This document shows, one piece after another, positions 55,890 through 64,000 of a stretch of DNA of 64,000 nt. The notes below the pieces were generated by a model. That model ran no database searches. It was not told the DNA's origin and was given only the letters and a program-made list of their open reading frames with translations. How positions within the stretch are numbered: position 1 is the stretch's first letter; every line of letters starts with the position of its first letter. Origin of the DNA: Deinococcus multiflagellatus (GTDB lineage Bacteria; Deinococcota; Deinococci; Deinococcales; Deinococcaceae); the NCBI RefSeq assembly GCF_020166415.1, contig NZ_JAIQXV010000017.1, forward strand, positions 1-64,000. Reading direction: 5' to 3'. The position numbers and the translations under genes were made by a program.

Positions 55890-57371
55890 CCCCTGCCCGG
55901 TGCGGGCGCGGCGGTGCTGGGCTTTCATGGCGTACAGCCGCTCATCGGCCAGGCGCATCAGGTCCTCGGGGCCCAGGCGCTCGTCTGGAAAAAACGCAAT
56001 GCCTACGCTCACGCCAGCGGCGGCGAAGCCCTGCGCCTGCACGTGGGCCATCAGCTGCTCCGTGCGGCGCAGCAGGGGCGCGGCGGCGCTGGGCGGGCTG
56101 TGGGGCAGCAGAACGGCAAACTCGTCGCCCCCCAGGCGGTAGCAGCGGTCCTCGGCCCGTTGCTGCTGGCGCAGGCCCTGCCCGAACAGCCGCAGCAACT
56201 GGTCCCCCGCGTCGTGGCCCAACTCGTCGTTGACGGTCTTCAGGCCGTCGAGGTCCATCATCATCAGGCCAAAGGCGTAGCCGTGGCGCCGGGCGCTGGC
56301 CACCTCGGCTTTCAGGTCCAGTTCAAAGGCCCGGCGGTTGCCCAGTCCAGTCAGCGCGTCTTGCAGGGCCGCCGTTTCCAGGCGGTACAGGTGGTGCTGG
56401 CGTTCCATGGCCACGAGCAGCGCCACCCGCGCCGCCTCGAACAGCTGCTGCTCCTCCGCCGTCCAGGGGCCTACCGCGTGCACCCTGCTGACGATCAGAA
56501 CGGTGGTCTGGCCCGTCGTGGCGTCAAAGAGCGGCAAAAGGGCCACCGCCGATAACCCTTCTTGGACATACATCGGGTGGGCGCGCGGATGCGCGGCGTA
56601 GTCCGCGATGTACACCGGGGCCTGCGCCTCAATGGCCAGCCACGCCAGGCCTGTCCCCCGGGGAACGGGCGGCAGCTCCGTCTGGGTCAGGGCGCCGGTG
56701 GCGCGCCCTGAATGCCAGACACGGGTGAGCCGCGCCTGATCGCCCTCCTGCACCGCAATGCCCAGCCAGTCTGCGGCCAGGGCGTCGCGGAACTTCAGCA
56801 GCACCTGCTCGGCGGTGGCCAGCACGTCCCCTGGCTGCCCCGACAGCTGCACCATTTCCAGCAGGGCCACGTTGCGGGTCAGGGCCTGCTGCAATTCCTG
56901 CTCCTTGCGCTGCAGGGCGGCCGTGGCCTGCAGCGCCGCCCGGACTTTCGGCATCAGGGGCGGCAGGGCAGCGGCGGTGGCCACGCTCACGATAGCCGTC
57001 ATGGCCCGGAGGTACCCGTCCAGCCAGTAGGCCGGATAAATGCGCACCAGCACGTGCATCACATGCGTCAGGCCGCAGGCCACAATAAACAGCCCAAAGG
57101 CCAGCACCACCCAGTCAAAGGGCAGGTGTTCGCGGTTGCGGGAGACCATCAGGGCCAGCAGGCCGGCAATCACGGTATACGCCAGACCAATCAGCAGATC
57201 GCTGCCCACGTGCAGGAGAACCAGCGAGGGCGCCCAGTCGTGGTGGTGATCGGCCGAAAAGCCCTGGGTGCTCCAGAGGTTGGGCAGGACGCCGGGCCAC
57301 AGCAGCGGGGCCAGCAGGCCCACGAGCAGCAGCAGGAAGATGCGGGTCAAACTGGCGTTGGGTCGGGGCAT
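55887..57371 (-). CDS. Ethylene-receptor-like membrane GAF-GGDEF protein
   Basis: 494 aa. Residues about 50-145 form a three-helix membrane domain of the plant ethylene-receptor type: HVGSDLLIGLAYTVIAG (D58, Y65, I68) and FGLFIVACGLTHVMHV (C99, H103). C99 and H103 match the copper-binding Cys65 and His69 of ETR1 with the same four-residue spacing, and D58 and Y65 match Asp25 and Tyr32; ETR1 Pro36 is Ala69 here. A short coiled coil (about 145-170) leads to a GAF domain (about 175-325), then GGDEF (414-418) with an inhibitory RAED (405-408) exactly five residues before it. Predicted c-di-GMP synthase controlled by a membrane ligand. AGGAGA precedes the ATG. Confidence 0.9.
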   Translation of the reverse strand: MPRPNASLTRIFLLLLVGLLAPLLWPGVLPNLWSTQGFSADHHHDWAPSLVLLHVGSDLLIGLAYTVIAGLLALMVSRNREHLPFDWVVLAFGLFIVACGLTHVMHVLVRIYPAYWLDGYLRAMTAIVSVATAAALPPLMPKVRAALQATAALQRKEQELQQALTRNVALLEMVQLSGQPGDVLATAEQVLLKFRDALAADWLGIAVQEGDQARLTRVWHSGRATGALTQTELPPVPRGTGLAWLAIEAQAPVYIADYAAHPRAHPMYVQEGLSAVALLPLFDATTGQTTVLIVSRVHAVGPWTAEEQQLFEAARVALLVAMERQHHLYRLETAALQDALTGLGNRRAFELDLKAEVASARRHGYAFGLMMMDLDGLKTVNDELGHDAGDQLLRLFGQGLRQQQRAEDRCYRLGGDEFAVLLPHSPPSAAAPLLRRTEQLMAHVQAQGFAAAGVSVGIAFFPDERLGPEDLMRLADERLYAMKAQHRRARTGQG

Positions 57372-57755
57372 CGCTCTCCTGAGAACGGGCTGAGATAACG
57401 GCGCTCATCTTGCCGCAGGGGCTGCTACAAAACCCTGACGCCGTCCAGGGCCCGCCCCGCCTGCCAGAATGACGGCCCCCCCCCGGCCATGGGCAGCGGC
57501 GCGGCGTTCATCCCCGCGCCTGTGGATCCACACGGAGGGCGGCGCGGTGCAACAAGCATGGCATGGCGCCAGGGGTGCGGCCCATGGTTTGCCCCGTGGC
57601 CCTTGTCCGGATGCCCCACGCCGGATCAACGGGGCCACGGTGCCCAGGCGCCGGCCCCGCGCCGAGGCCCAGGCCACGCCCAGTAGAGTGGAGCCTGTGA
57701 ACCACTGCGTGTTCGGCCCAGGTTCAGCGGCCCTGGCCCGGCGGGGCGGCCGCCC
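57372..57755. other. Divergent promoter region, no gene
   Basis: 384 bases between divergent genes. No conserved box or repeat copy recognised; several GC-rich inverted stretches. Confidence 0.4.
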
Positions 57756-60470
57756 ATGAGCCTGCCCCACCTGCGGCCTGTGTCCTGGCCCGGTCCCGAG
57801 GAGGCCCCGGAGCTGGTGGGGCGCGAAGCGGACGAAGCGGCGCTGCTGGCCGCCCTGCGCGGGGGCACGCGGCTGCTGACCCTGGTGGGGCCCGGCGGGG
57901 TGGGCAAGACGGCCCTGGCCTCGGCGGTGGCCCGGCAGGCGGCGCAGCTGGGTCTGGCGGTCCATGAGGCCGACCTGTCGGCCCTGACCGAGGGCGAGCG
58001 GCTGGCCGAGGGCGCGGCGCGGGCCCTGGGCGTGCGGCTGTCTGGCGCTCAGCCGCCGCTGCAGGCGCTGCGGGCCTTTTTGCCCCCTCGCCCCCGCCTG
58101 CTGGTGCTGGACAATCTGGAACAGATGCAGGGCGCCGCGCCCGCTGTGGCCGAACTGCTCGCCGCGCTGCCAGAGGTGCAGGTGCTGGTGACCAGTCGCC
58201 GGGCCCTGGGCCTGCGGCGGGAGCGGGTGTGGCGGGTGCAGCCTCTGGCGCTGCCCGGGCCCGGCAGCGCAGCGGCGGCGCTGGGCTCGCCCGCCGCCAC
58301 CCTGTTTCTGACACGCGCCCGCGAGGCCGTGCCCGGTTTTGCCCTGGCCCCCGGGGACGAGCCGCTGCTGACCGACCTGGTGCGCCGCCTGGACGGCCTG
58401 CCACTGGCGCTGGAACTGGCCGCGCGCCGCACCGGGCTATTCTCCCTGCGCGCCCTGCTGGGGCAGGTGCAGGCCCGGCTGCCAGAGGGTGGCCCCGCCG
58501 ACGCCCCCAGGCGCCACCGCTCCCTGGCAGAGGTCGCGCGCTGGAGTGAACAGTTGCTGCCTGACCCAGTGGCGCGGCTCTTTCGCTGGCTGTCGGTCTT
58601 TCCGGGGCCGTTTGGGGCCGAAGACGCGCAGGCGCTCATGGCGGGTGCCGGTCCAGCCCCCGACACATTCGCCGACCTGCTGGACCTGGCCGAATCCAGC
58701 CTGATTGTGCCGCTGCCAGACGGCCGCTTCCGCTTGCTTGAAACCCTGCGGGCCTACGCGGCGGAACGCCTGGACCACACGGGTGAGCGCCGCGCGGCGG
58801 TGCTGGCCCTCGCGGCGCTGGTGCTGCGGGACCTGGACCAGCGGGTGGCGGCTGGGCAGGAAGCGGCCCTGGCCCCGCACCTCGATGCGGCGCATGAACG
58901 CGCGGCCCTGGTGCTGGTCTGGGTCACGGCCCAACCGGCGCCCGACCCCGACGCCGCCAGCTGGGGCGCACGGCTGTGCGCCGAAGCCTACGCCACCTGG
59001 GTGCAGCGCGGCCGGGGCCGCGAGGGTCTGGCGTGGTGCCGGCAACTGCTGGCGCGCACCGACCTGGCGCCAGCGGCGCGGGTCCGCGCGGGCACCGCAG
59101 CAGGCCTCCTGCTGGCGCGCCAGGGCCACATGGCTGAAGCCCGCGCCCTGCTGGGGGCCACGCGGGCCACGGCCGCCACCCTGGACCCGGAGCTTCATGT
59201 CCGCGTGCTGCTCGCCGAAGGCGGACGGCGCCTGATGGCCGCCGAGCCGGGCTGCCTGGAACTTGCTGAGGCCGCGCTGGCCCTGGCCGGGGACGCGGGC
59301 TTGCCGGCCCTGCAGGCCAGCGCGCAGGTGCTGCTGGCCCGCGCCGCCCTGGACGCCGGGCAACTGGCGCGGGCCACCGCCCTGCTGGAAGCGGCCCTCA
59401 GCTCGTACCGGGCGGGTCCGCAGCCCTATCAGGAGATGCTGACGGCCGTGACCCTGGGCGACGTGCTCAAGGCGGGCGGTGAGCCCGAGCGGGCGCGCGC
59501 CGCCTACGAGGAGAGTCTGCATCTGGCCGAGGTGCTGGGCGCTGAACACGGGCGGGCGGTCGCGCAGTCGCGCCTGGGCCTGCTGTGGATGAATGTTTTC
59601 CGGGACCCGGGCCGGGCCCGGCCACTGTTTCAGGCCGCGCTGCAGGCCATGCGCGCCCAGCATGACCTGACCGCGCAGGCCATCTTGCTGTACAACCTCG
59701 GCGACGCCGAGGCCGTGCTGAATGAGGATGAAGCGGCCGAGCGCGCCTACCGGGCGGCCACCGCGTTGTTTGGTCGCCTGGGCTGGGCTGGTGACATTGC
59801 GCAGGTCCAGGCGATTCTGGCCTTGGTTGTGGCGCGCCAGGGCCGCCTGGACGAGGCCCTGAACCTTGCCCGGCGCGCGTGGCCTGTGCTGGTGGAAGCA
59901 GGCAACTGGCCGCCGGGGCTCAACGTGGCGCTGGCCCTGGCCGCTGCCGGTCTGGCCCTGGATCAGCCCCAGCAGGCGGCGGCCGCCCTGGCCGCTGGCG
60001 ACGCCCTGGCCCAGGAACACCGCCTGGGTGACGTCTGGGTGGACGACGCAGATCGCCTCCGTCTGCAGGCCGGGGTGCGTGCGCGGCTGGCCCCGGACGT
60101 CTTGGCGCGGGCCAGCGCGCTCCCCACGGACGGCGCCCAGCACGCCATCACCCAGGCCCTGGCGCGCGCTGTCCAGGCCCCGGCAGAGGCTGGGGGGCAC
60201 ACTGGGCCAGCGCTGGCCGCCGCGCCCCAGCCCGGCCCGCTGGGTCCAGGCGCCCAGACGCCGCCCACCGACCTGACCCCCCGCGAACTCGACGTGCTGC
60301 GCCTGTTGCGGGGCGGCCATCCCAACAAACGTATCGCGTCCCTGCTGGGCCTCTCCGAAACCACCGTGCGCAATTACCTCAGCGCCGCTTACGCCAAGCT
60401 GGGGGTGCGCAACCGCACCCAGGCCCTCAGCGCTGTCCTGGCCCTGGGGCTGGTGAAGGACGGGGAATAG
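57756..60470 (+). CDS. NB-ARC/TPR regulator with LuxR-type HTH
   Basis: 904-aa signal-integrating transcription regulator. Residues about 15-300 are a STAND ATPase with ELVGREADE, Walker A GPGGVGKTAL (45-54), Walker B RLLVLDNLEQ and VTSRRALGLRRERV; the middle (about 320-780) has helical TPR-like repeats; the last 65 residues are a LuxR/GerE helix-turn-helix (DLTPRELDVLRLLRGG, RIASLLGLSETTVRNYLSAA). This is the MalT-like order. Ligand and target genes unknown. Divergent from the ethylene-receptor-like gene, which it might regulate (weak inference). Confidence 0.9.
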   Translation: MSLPHLRPVSWPGPEEAPELVGREADEAALLAALRGGTRLLTLVGPGGVGKTALASAVARQAAQLGLAVHEADLSALTEGERLAEGAARALGVRLSGAQPPLQALRAFLPPRPRLLVLDNLEQMQGAAPAVAELLAALPEVQVLVTSRRALGLRRERVWRVQPLALPGPGSAAAALGSPAATLFLTRAREAVPGFALAPGDEPLLTDLVRRLDGLPLALELAARRTGLFSLRALLGQVQARLPEGGPADAPRRHRSLAEVARWSEQLLPDPVARLFRWLSVFPGPFGAEDAQALMAGAGPAPDTFADLLDLAESSLIVPLPDGRFRLLETLRAYAAERLDHTGERRAAVLALAALVLRDLDQRVAAGQEAALAPHLDAAHERAALVLVWVTAQPAPDPDAASWGARLCAEAYATWVQRGRGREGLAWCRQLLARTDLAPAARVRAGTAAGLLLARQGHMAEARALLGATRATAATLDPELHVRVLLAEGGRRLMAAEPGCLELAEAALALAGDAGLPALQASAQVLLARAALDAGQLARATALLEAALSSYRAGPQPYQEMLTAVTLGDVLKAGGEPERARAAYEESLHLAEVLGAEHGRAVAQSRLGLLWMNVFRDPGRARPLFQAALQAMRAQHDLTAQAILLYNLGDAEAVLNEDEAAERAYRAATALFGRLGWAGDIAQVQAILALVVARQGRLDEALNLARRAWPVLVEAGNWPPGLNVALALAAAGLALDQPQQAAAALAAGDALAQEHRLGDVWVDDADRLRLQAGVRARLAPDVLARASALPTDGAQHAITQALARAVQAPAEAGGHTGPALAAAPQPGPLGPGAQTPPTDLTPRELDVLRLLRGGHPNKRIASLLGLSETTVRNYLSAAYAKLGVRNRTQALSAVLALGLVKDGE

Positions 60471-60805
60471 GGCAGGGGAGAGCCCCCACCCGCGCCGCTG
60501 CCGGTACTGGACAGCGACTTTCCCTGTGCTTGACCCGGCTCGTGCCCAGCGGGACACGCACAGCTAAAAGTACCTTCGCGCCGCCCTCGCCAGGCCGGCC
60601 CCAGGCAGCTTGAGGCGCGGCGTGGGGCCGCCGCCTGTTCCTGATTCACTCTCTGTTCATGCCATGGGCGAATCGGGAGCCCGCCGCTTCCTCCGGCGTC
60701 CAGACCACCCGTGACCGCCCCTCGGCGCCGCTTGGCAGGTCGGCTCAGGTTGAACAGGTTTTGGAACGGTTCACCCGGCATCCATATGGGCGTCTGGGCT
60801 CCCGG
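60471..60805. other. Intergenic stretch between convergent genes
   Basis: No gene or known repeat recognised before the hairpin at 60806. Confidence 0.4.
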
Positions 60806-60844
60806 AGGTGCAGGAAAGGGGCACTTGCGCCCTCTCCTGCACCT
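60806..60844. terminator. Hairpin, probable bidirectional terminator
   Basis: AGGTGCAGGA pairs exactly with TCCTGCACCT, with inner GGG/CCC. It lies just after the lipase-like gene (minus) and faces the convergent regulator gene. Confidence 0.55.
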
Positions 60845-60850
60845 CTGTGC

Positions 60851-61897
60851 TCAGGGCGAGGTGGCCCACAGGAAGGTGGAACTCAGGGGGTGGCGCTGGC
60901 CGGTGGCTGTCACTGGCGCCTGGGTGTAGGCCGTGCGGCGGTCATTCCAGCACTTCATGGTGGCGTCTTCGCGTCCGGAGGGGTCGGTCAGGATGCTGCC
61001 GTGGTCAAACGACGGGTTGGTGTAATAGCAGGCGCTGCCCGTGCCGCCAATGGCGCTTGAGCGGGTGTCGCCCACCACGTAGTCGTTGCTGCCGCCCAGG
61101 TTGAAGCGGTATTTCACGCCGCTGTTGCCACTGTCCCAGTCGGTGTTCAGCACCCGCAAGAAGTCGGAGCCCGGCGTCATTTCCTTGCACTGGGTGTTGC
61201 ACGACCACGTCACGTTGTTGGCCAGCGACGCAAACGTGGCCCCATTGTTCGGCGTGTTGAGGGTCATCATGGTTTTCACCGCCAGGGTGGGGGGAAAGCG
61301 CGGGTCTTTCCCGCTGGCCCCCACCGCCACCCGCGCCACCAAACCGCCCAGCGAATGCCCCACCAGGCTCACCGTGTAGCCCTTGGCGGTGTAGTTGGTG
61401 TACACCCACCACGCCAGGCGCTGCCCCAGCTGCACGATGGACGTGTCGTTGGTGAAGGTCCTGTTCTCCAGCAGCAGGTTGCTGGAGTAGGGCTTGGGCG
61501 GGCGCACGTCCTTGAGGTTGACGTAACAGCTGCTCGGCGCCTGCTTGTCGTAAAAGCCCACCGTCCGCAGCTTGCTGCCCCACAGCGCGTCCTGGTTGTA
61601 AAAGTACTGAATCATGTCCCTGAAATAGGTGTCGCAGCCTGCAGGGGTCACGCTGTTGTCCTTGTGGGCACTGGGCGAGTAAAAGGGCTCCAGGCCGCGA
61701 ATCAGCAGCACAAAGTCCGCCGGGGCGACCGCCTGGGCCTGCAGCGCTGTGGCGTCTGCGGGCGTCGGCTGGGCTGCCAGCGCGTCTGAAACCGCCGGCG
61801 CTGTCTGCGCCGCTGGGGTGGGCAAGGGGGCCACCGAAGCGCAGCCGGCAAGCAGCAGGGCGCTCAGGGTCAAGGCGGGGGTCAGGCTCCGGGTCAT
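60851..61897 (-). CDS. Lipase/esterase-like lipoprotein
   Basis: 348 aa. Signal with lipobox LLLAGC (C19), so anchored outside the cytoplasmic membrane. After a Pro/Ala-rich linker comes an alpha/beta hydrolase domain: VSLVGHSLGGLVARVAVG gives the nucleophile S182, and SFDHGSILTD offers the catalytic His; the acid is probably in DYVVGDTR. Many cysteines (in PAGCDTYF, SSCYVNL, WSCNTQCKE, SACYY, MKCWND) suggest disulfides, as in secreted lipases. AGGAGG precedes the ATG. Substrate probably lipid or ester. Confidence 0.85.
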   Translation of the reverse strand: MTRSLTPALTLSALLLAGCASVAPLPTPAAQTAPAVSDALAAQPTPADATALQAQAVAPADFVLLIRGLEPFYSPSAHKDNSVTPAGCDTYFRDMIQYFYNQDALWGSKLRTVGFYDKQAPSSCYVNLKDVRPPKPYSSNLLLENRTFTNDTSIVQLGQRLAWWVYTNYTAKGYTVSLVGHSLGGLVARVAVGASGKDPRFPPTLAVKTMMTLNTPNNGATFASLANNVTWSCNTQCKEMTPGSDFLRVLNTDWDSGNSGVKYRFNLGGSNDYVVGDTRSSAIGGTGSACYYTNPSFDHGSILTDPSGREDATMKCWNDRRTAYTQAPVTATGQRHPLSSTFLWATSP

Positions 61898-62053
61898 AGA
61901 TCCTCCTGCGCCGCTGGGTCAGGCGCGGCGCTGTGAACGAGATGCGGTGAGTCTAGGCACGGCGCGGCGGGCGGCCCAGGTGCAGGCGTGGGGGGTCAAC
62001 CGGCGGCACCGACCCGGTACATCTGTCACTGGTGGCCCCGCAGCAGGGGGCGG

Positions 62054-62190
62054 TGTCATAGCGGTAACCACATCACCTAAAGGGTTTACCTTCAGGTGAT
62101 GTGGGGCGAGCGGAGCGATTGACCGCGATAGACAGTGGTTGGAGTGGCGTTGAGGGGGGTGCTTTTCTCCCCAAGGCGGAACGGAATACC
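62054..62190 (+). repeat. Intergenic repeat type D, copy 3
   Basis: CATAGCGGTAACCACATCAC, ACCTAAAGGGTTTACCTTCAG and GTGATGTGG make a long palindrome; then CGAGCGGAGCGATTGACCGC, CAGTGGTTGGAGTGGCGTTG and GGGGTGCTTTTCTCC. Confidence 0.7.
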
Positions 62191-62313
62191 GCTGTCACAG
62201 GCCGCCCGCCTTGGTTGAGCCCACCGTCTGCCCTGATCCTGCGGGCCCAAGCTTCAGGGTTGCCCCCAGGGCCCGCTCACGGTGGACCCCAGGAGCGGTG
62301 GAACAATTCCTCC

Positions 62314-63039
62314 ATGTGGACTGCGGCGCTGTGGGGGCTGGCTGGGGGTTCGTCGCTGGTGGTGGGAGCCCTGCTGGGGCTGTACGCGCCCATCAGCAAA
62401 AAGGTGGTGGCCCTCATCATGGCGCTGGGCGCCGGCGTGCTGGTCAGCAGCGTGGCCTTTGAGCTGATGGACGAGGCCCTGGGCAAAGGGGGCTTTGACG
62501 CGGCTGCCACCGGGCTGCTGCTGGGCGCCCTCGCCTTTTTTCTGGGCGACCTGATGATAGGCCGCGCGGGTGGTCGGCACCGCAAACGCAGTGGTGGCCA
62601 GCAGGAGGCCGGCGCGGCGTCGGCCATTGTGCTGGGCAGCCTGATGGACGGTGTGCCGGAATCGGTGGCCATCGGGGTGGGCCTGCTGGCGGGCGGTAAG
62701 GTGGGCTGGGTGTTTCTGGCGGCGGTGTTCCTGAGTAACATCCCCGAGAGCCTCAGCGCCAGCGTGGGCCTGAAGCGCGCGGGCCACGCCCCGCTGCATA
62801 TCCTGGGCATGTGGAGCGCCATCGCCCTGCTGAGCGCGGTGGCTGCGGGCCTGGGCTTTACGCTGCTGCGCCACGCCGACGCCAATCTGGTGGCGGGGAT
62901 TCAGGCCTTTGCGGCGGGCGCCATTTTGACCATGCTGTCGTCCACCATGCTGCCGGAAGCCTACGAAGAAGGGGGCGCGGTGATTGGGCTGGCCACGACC
63001 TGCGGCTTCCTCGCCGCCTTTACCCTCAGCCACTTGTGA
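62314..63039 (+). CDS. ZIP-family metal transporter
   Basis: 241-aa membrane protein of the ZIP (Zn/Fe uptake) family with about seven or eight helices. Signature metal helices: GSLMDGVPESVAIGVGL (helix 4) and FLSNIPESLSASVGLKRAG (helix 5); the usual His of HNxPEG is replaced by D (DGVPES) and N (NIPES), a known variant group. The ATG at 62314 follows a weak start region (AACAAT six bases before, possibly a leaderless box); a longer frame upstream lies in repeat DNA. Ends 21 bases before a type A element. Confidence 0.85.
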   Translation: MWTAALWGLAGGSSLVVGALLGLYAPISKKVVALIMALGAGVLVSSVAFELMDEALGKGGFDAAATGLLLGALAFFLGDLMIGRAGGRHRKRSGGQQEAGAASAIVLGSLMDGVPESVAIGVGLLAGGKVGWVFLAAVFLSNIPESLSASVGLKRAGHAPLHILGMWSAIALLSAVAAGLGFTLLRHADANLVAGIQAFAAGAILTMLSSTMLPEAYEEGGAVIGLATTCGFLAAFTLSHL

Positions 63040-63060
63040 AAAGGCGCTTCGTGTCTTCCC

Positions 63061-63178
63061 CAATGGTTCGGACAGTGTTCAAGCGTGGCGAGTGTCTTAT
63101 GGAAGAAACGTCGTCTGGGACGCCCCACTCGCTGCTCCCTCTGCTGCGCCGCTCTGCGGATCCCCCACAAGGGCTTCT
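63061..63178 (+). repeat. MITE-like element type A, truncated copy
   Basis: Left end CAATGGTTCGGACAGTG and the internal GGAAGAAACGTCGTCTGGG are well kept; the right end is missing where the hypothetical frame begins. Confidence 0.7.
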
Positions 63179-63248
63179 GTCACCTTCCCTGACGGAACCC
63201 CATGAAGTGGGGCGGGTGGCTGGGGCGTTCGGCTACGCCCTGAAACAG

Positions 63249-63755
63249 ATGAGCGGAGAGCCGCTGGGCGACCCCACGGCGGTCAGCATCACGGCGCAGT
63301 TGACCTGTTTGGACTTCAGCTTCGATTCGACCAACTGTCACCGGAGCAGCATGGGCATAGATGAGGCGTTGCGGCTGGCGGCGCAGTATGTCCAGAGCGG
63401 TACGCCCGTGCGCACCACCAACCGGGCCGGACCCCAGACCGCAGGCACGCGCCTGATTGAGGGCATTGGACCTGGGCAGCTGGACGTGCAGGTAGACGTC
63501 CCGGACGAGGTGGAACAGTCGCCGGATACGGGGGAGTCGCCGCTGGACGGTTCACAGGCAGAAGCCGCGGACCCACGGGCAGATGAGGAGGCCGCACTGA
63601 ACGCCCTCAGGGTCGCTGCCCAGGCCCTGGGAGGCGCAGAAGAGGCGGCGCGGGCAGCCCGCGCCCGGTACAACGCCGCAGCCCAGGCCTATGCCCAGGT
63701 TGTCCAGCAGGAGGGAAACACACTTCGCGGGCGCTCCGCTACGCTCCTTCAGTAG
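63249..63755 (+). CDS. Hypothetical protein, possibly 5'-truncated
   Basis: 168 aa from the ATG at 63249. N-terminal third LGDPTAVSITAQLTCLDFSF, middle EALRLAAQYVQSGTPVRTTN, C-terminal Ala/Glu-rich helix (ADEEAALNALRVAAQALGGA, then AARAARARYNAAAQAYAQV) predicted coiled coil. No family recognised and no good ribosome site. The open frame continues upstream into the truncated type A element, so the original 5' end may have been replaced by the repeat. GTG at 63216 is another possible start. Confidence 0.45.
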   Translation: MSGEPLGDPTAVSITAQLTCLDFSFDSTNCHRSSMGIDEALRLAAQYVQSGTPVRTTNRAGPQTAGTRLIEGIGPGQLDVQVDVPDEVEQSPDTGESPLDGSQAEAADPRADEEAALNALRVAAQALGGAEEAARAARARYNAAAQAYAQVVQQEGNTLRGRSATLLQ

Positions 63756-63946
63756 GCCCCTTCCTGGTGGTGGACGCTGTCCTGCTGGCCTACACAGTCG
63801 TACCCTGGCAGATCATCCATCCAGTCGGCCTGAGTGTGATGTGGGTCGCCTTCCCACTACACATCAGGATTCAGCATTTTCTGGGTATTGAACGATCTCA
63901 GGAAGTGAGGATCCACGCCAGAGAGTTCCGTTTCAGGAAAAACGCT

Positions 63947-63978
63947 GCGCCGTACTCCCGTGGTGTGGGGTACGGCGC
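63947..63978 (-). terminator. Terminator-like hairpin near window end
   Basis: GCGCCGTAC pairs with GTACGGCGC; on the minus strand AGCGTTTTT follows. It may end a minus-strand gene beyond the window. The plus strand from 63764 is open to the window end (VVDAVLLAYTVVPWQIIHP) but is not called as a gene. Confidence 0.5.
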
Positions 63979-64000
63979 GGCTCTGAAGCGCCGTTTAGGG

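Overview
The window reads as a piece of a Deinococcus chromosome (or large replicon). Support: very high GC with GC-rich third codon positions; at least ten genes whose start codon lies six or seven bases after a TANNNT box (leaderless messages, common in Deinococcus); many dispersed intergenic repeats; and a gene set (IS6-type transposase debris, ureide cluster, small tandem lipoproteins, BTAD and GGDEF proteins) typical of the genus. Genus is an inference. I saw no rRNA, tRNA or CRISPR array.

Layout. 0-6 kb: receiver protein, Zn/Cd/Pb-type P-ATPase, dGTPase-like HD protein, small hypothetical, peroxiredoxin. 6-9 kb: an A/T-richer island with a calpain-type cysteine protease and a small exported protein, bracketed by decayed IS6-family transposase fragments in opposite orientation. 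9-18 kb: diguanylate cyclase, two hypotheticals, nagA, a GNAT remnant and a 1022-aa SARP/AAA/TPR regulator. 18-25 kb: three tandem paralogous lipoproteins, an inverted decayed paralog, and a 1023-aa lipoprotein with Ig-like domains. 25-34.5 kb: a seven-gene cluster on the minus strand, malate synthase - IclR regulator - malate synthase paralog - allC - allB - allE - malic enzyme. It can take allantoin to glyoxylate, condense glyoxylate with acetyl-CoA to malate, and decarboxylate malate to pyruvate.

35.7-44.7 kb: the most interesting region, a candidate RiPP (modified peptide) system. Divergent from a heptamer-repeat operator are (minus) two small peptide genes sharing an LDEEG motif, a terminator, then an overlapping M16 protease - winged-helix - MFS exporter operon; and (plus) a luciferase-like flavin oxidoreductase, a radical SAM/SPASM maturase and a small Sec-type peptide, joined by ATGA overlaps. 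A regulator with a C-terminal SARP/BTAD-type DNA-binding half follows. The 11-bp heptamer spacing in the operator is the arrangement known for SARP regulators, which links the parts.

45-64 kb: BTAD pseudogene, HTH regulator, peptide-binding protein, ABC exporter, MBL-fold hydrolase, a tyrosine-recombinase-like protein, an EamA transporter broken by a 28-bp tandem duplication, MtfA-like peptidase, an ethylene-receptor-like GAF-GGDEF protein, an ATPase-LuxR regulator, a secreted lipase-like lipoprotein, a ZIP transporter and a hypothetical.

Intergenic DNA is dominated by three repeat types: a MITE-like element with about 15-bp inverted ends (A), a hairpin element that repeatedly ends exactly at the stop codon of a gene (B/C), and a palindromic element (D). 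Starts were chosen from leaderless boxes, Shine-Dalgarno sites, overlaps and codon use, so several differ from the longest possible frame.
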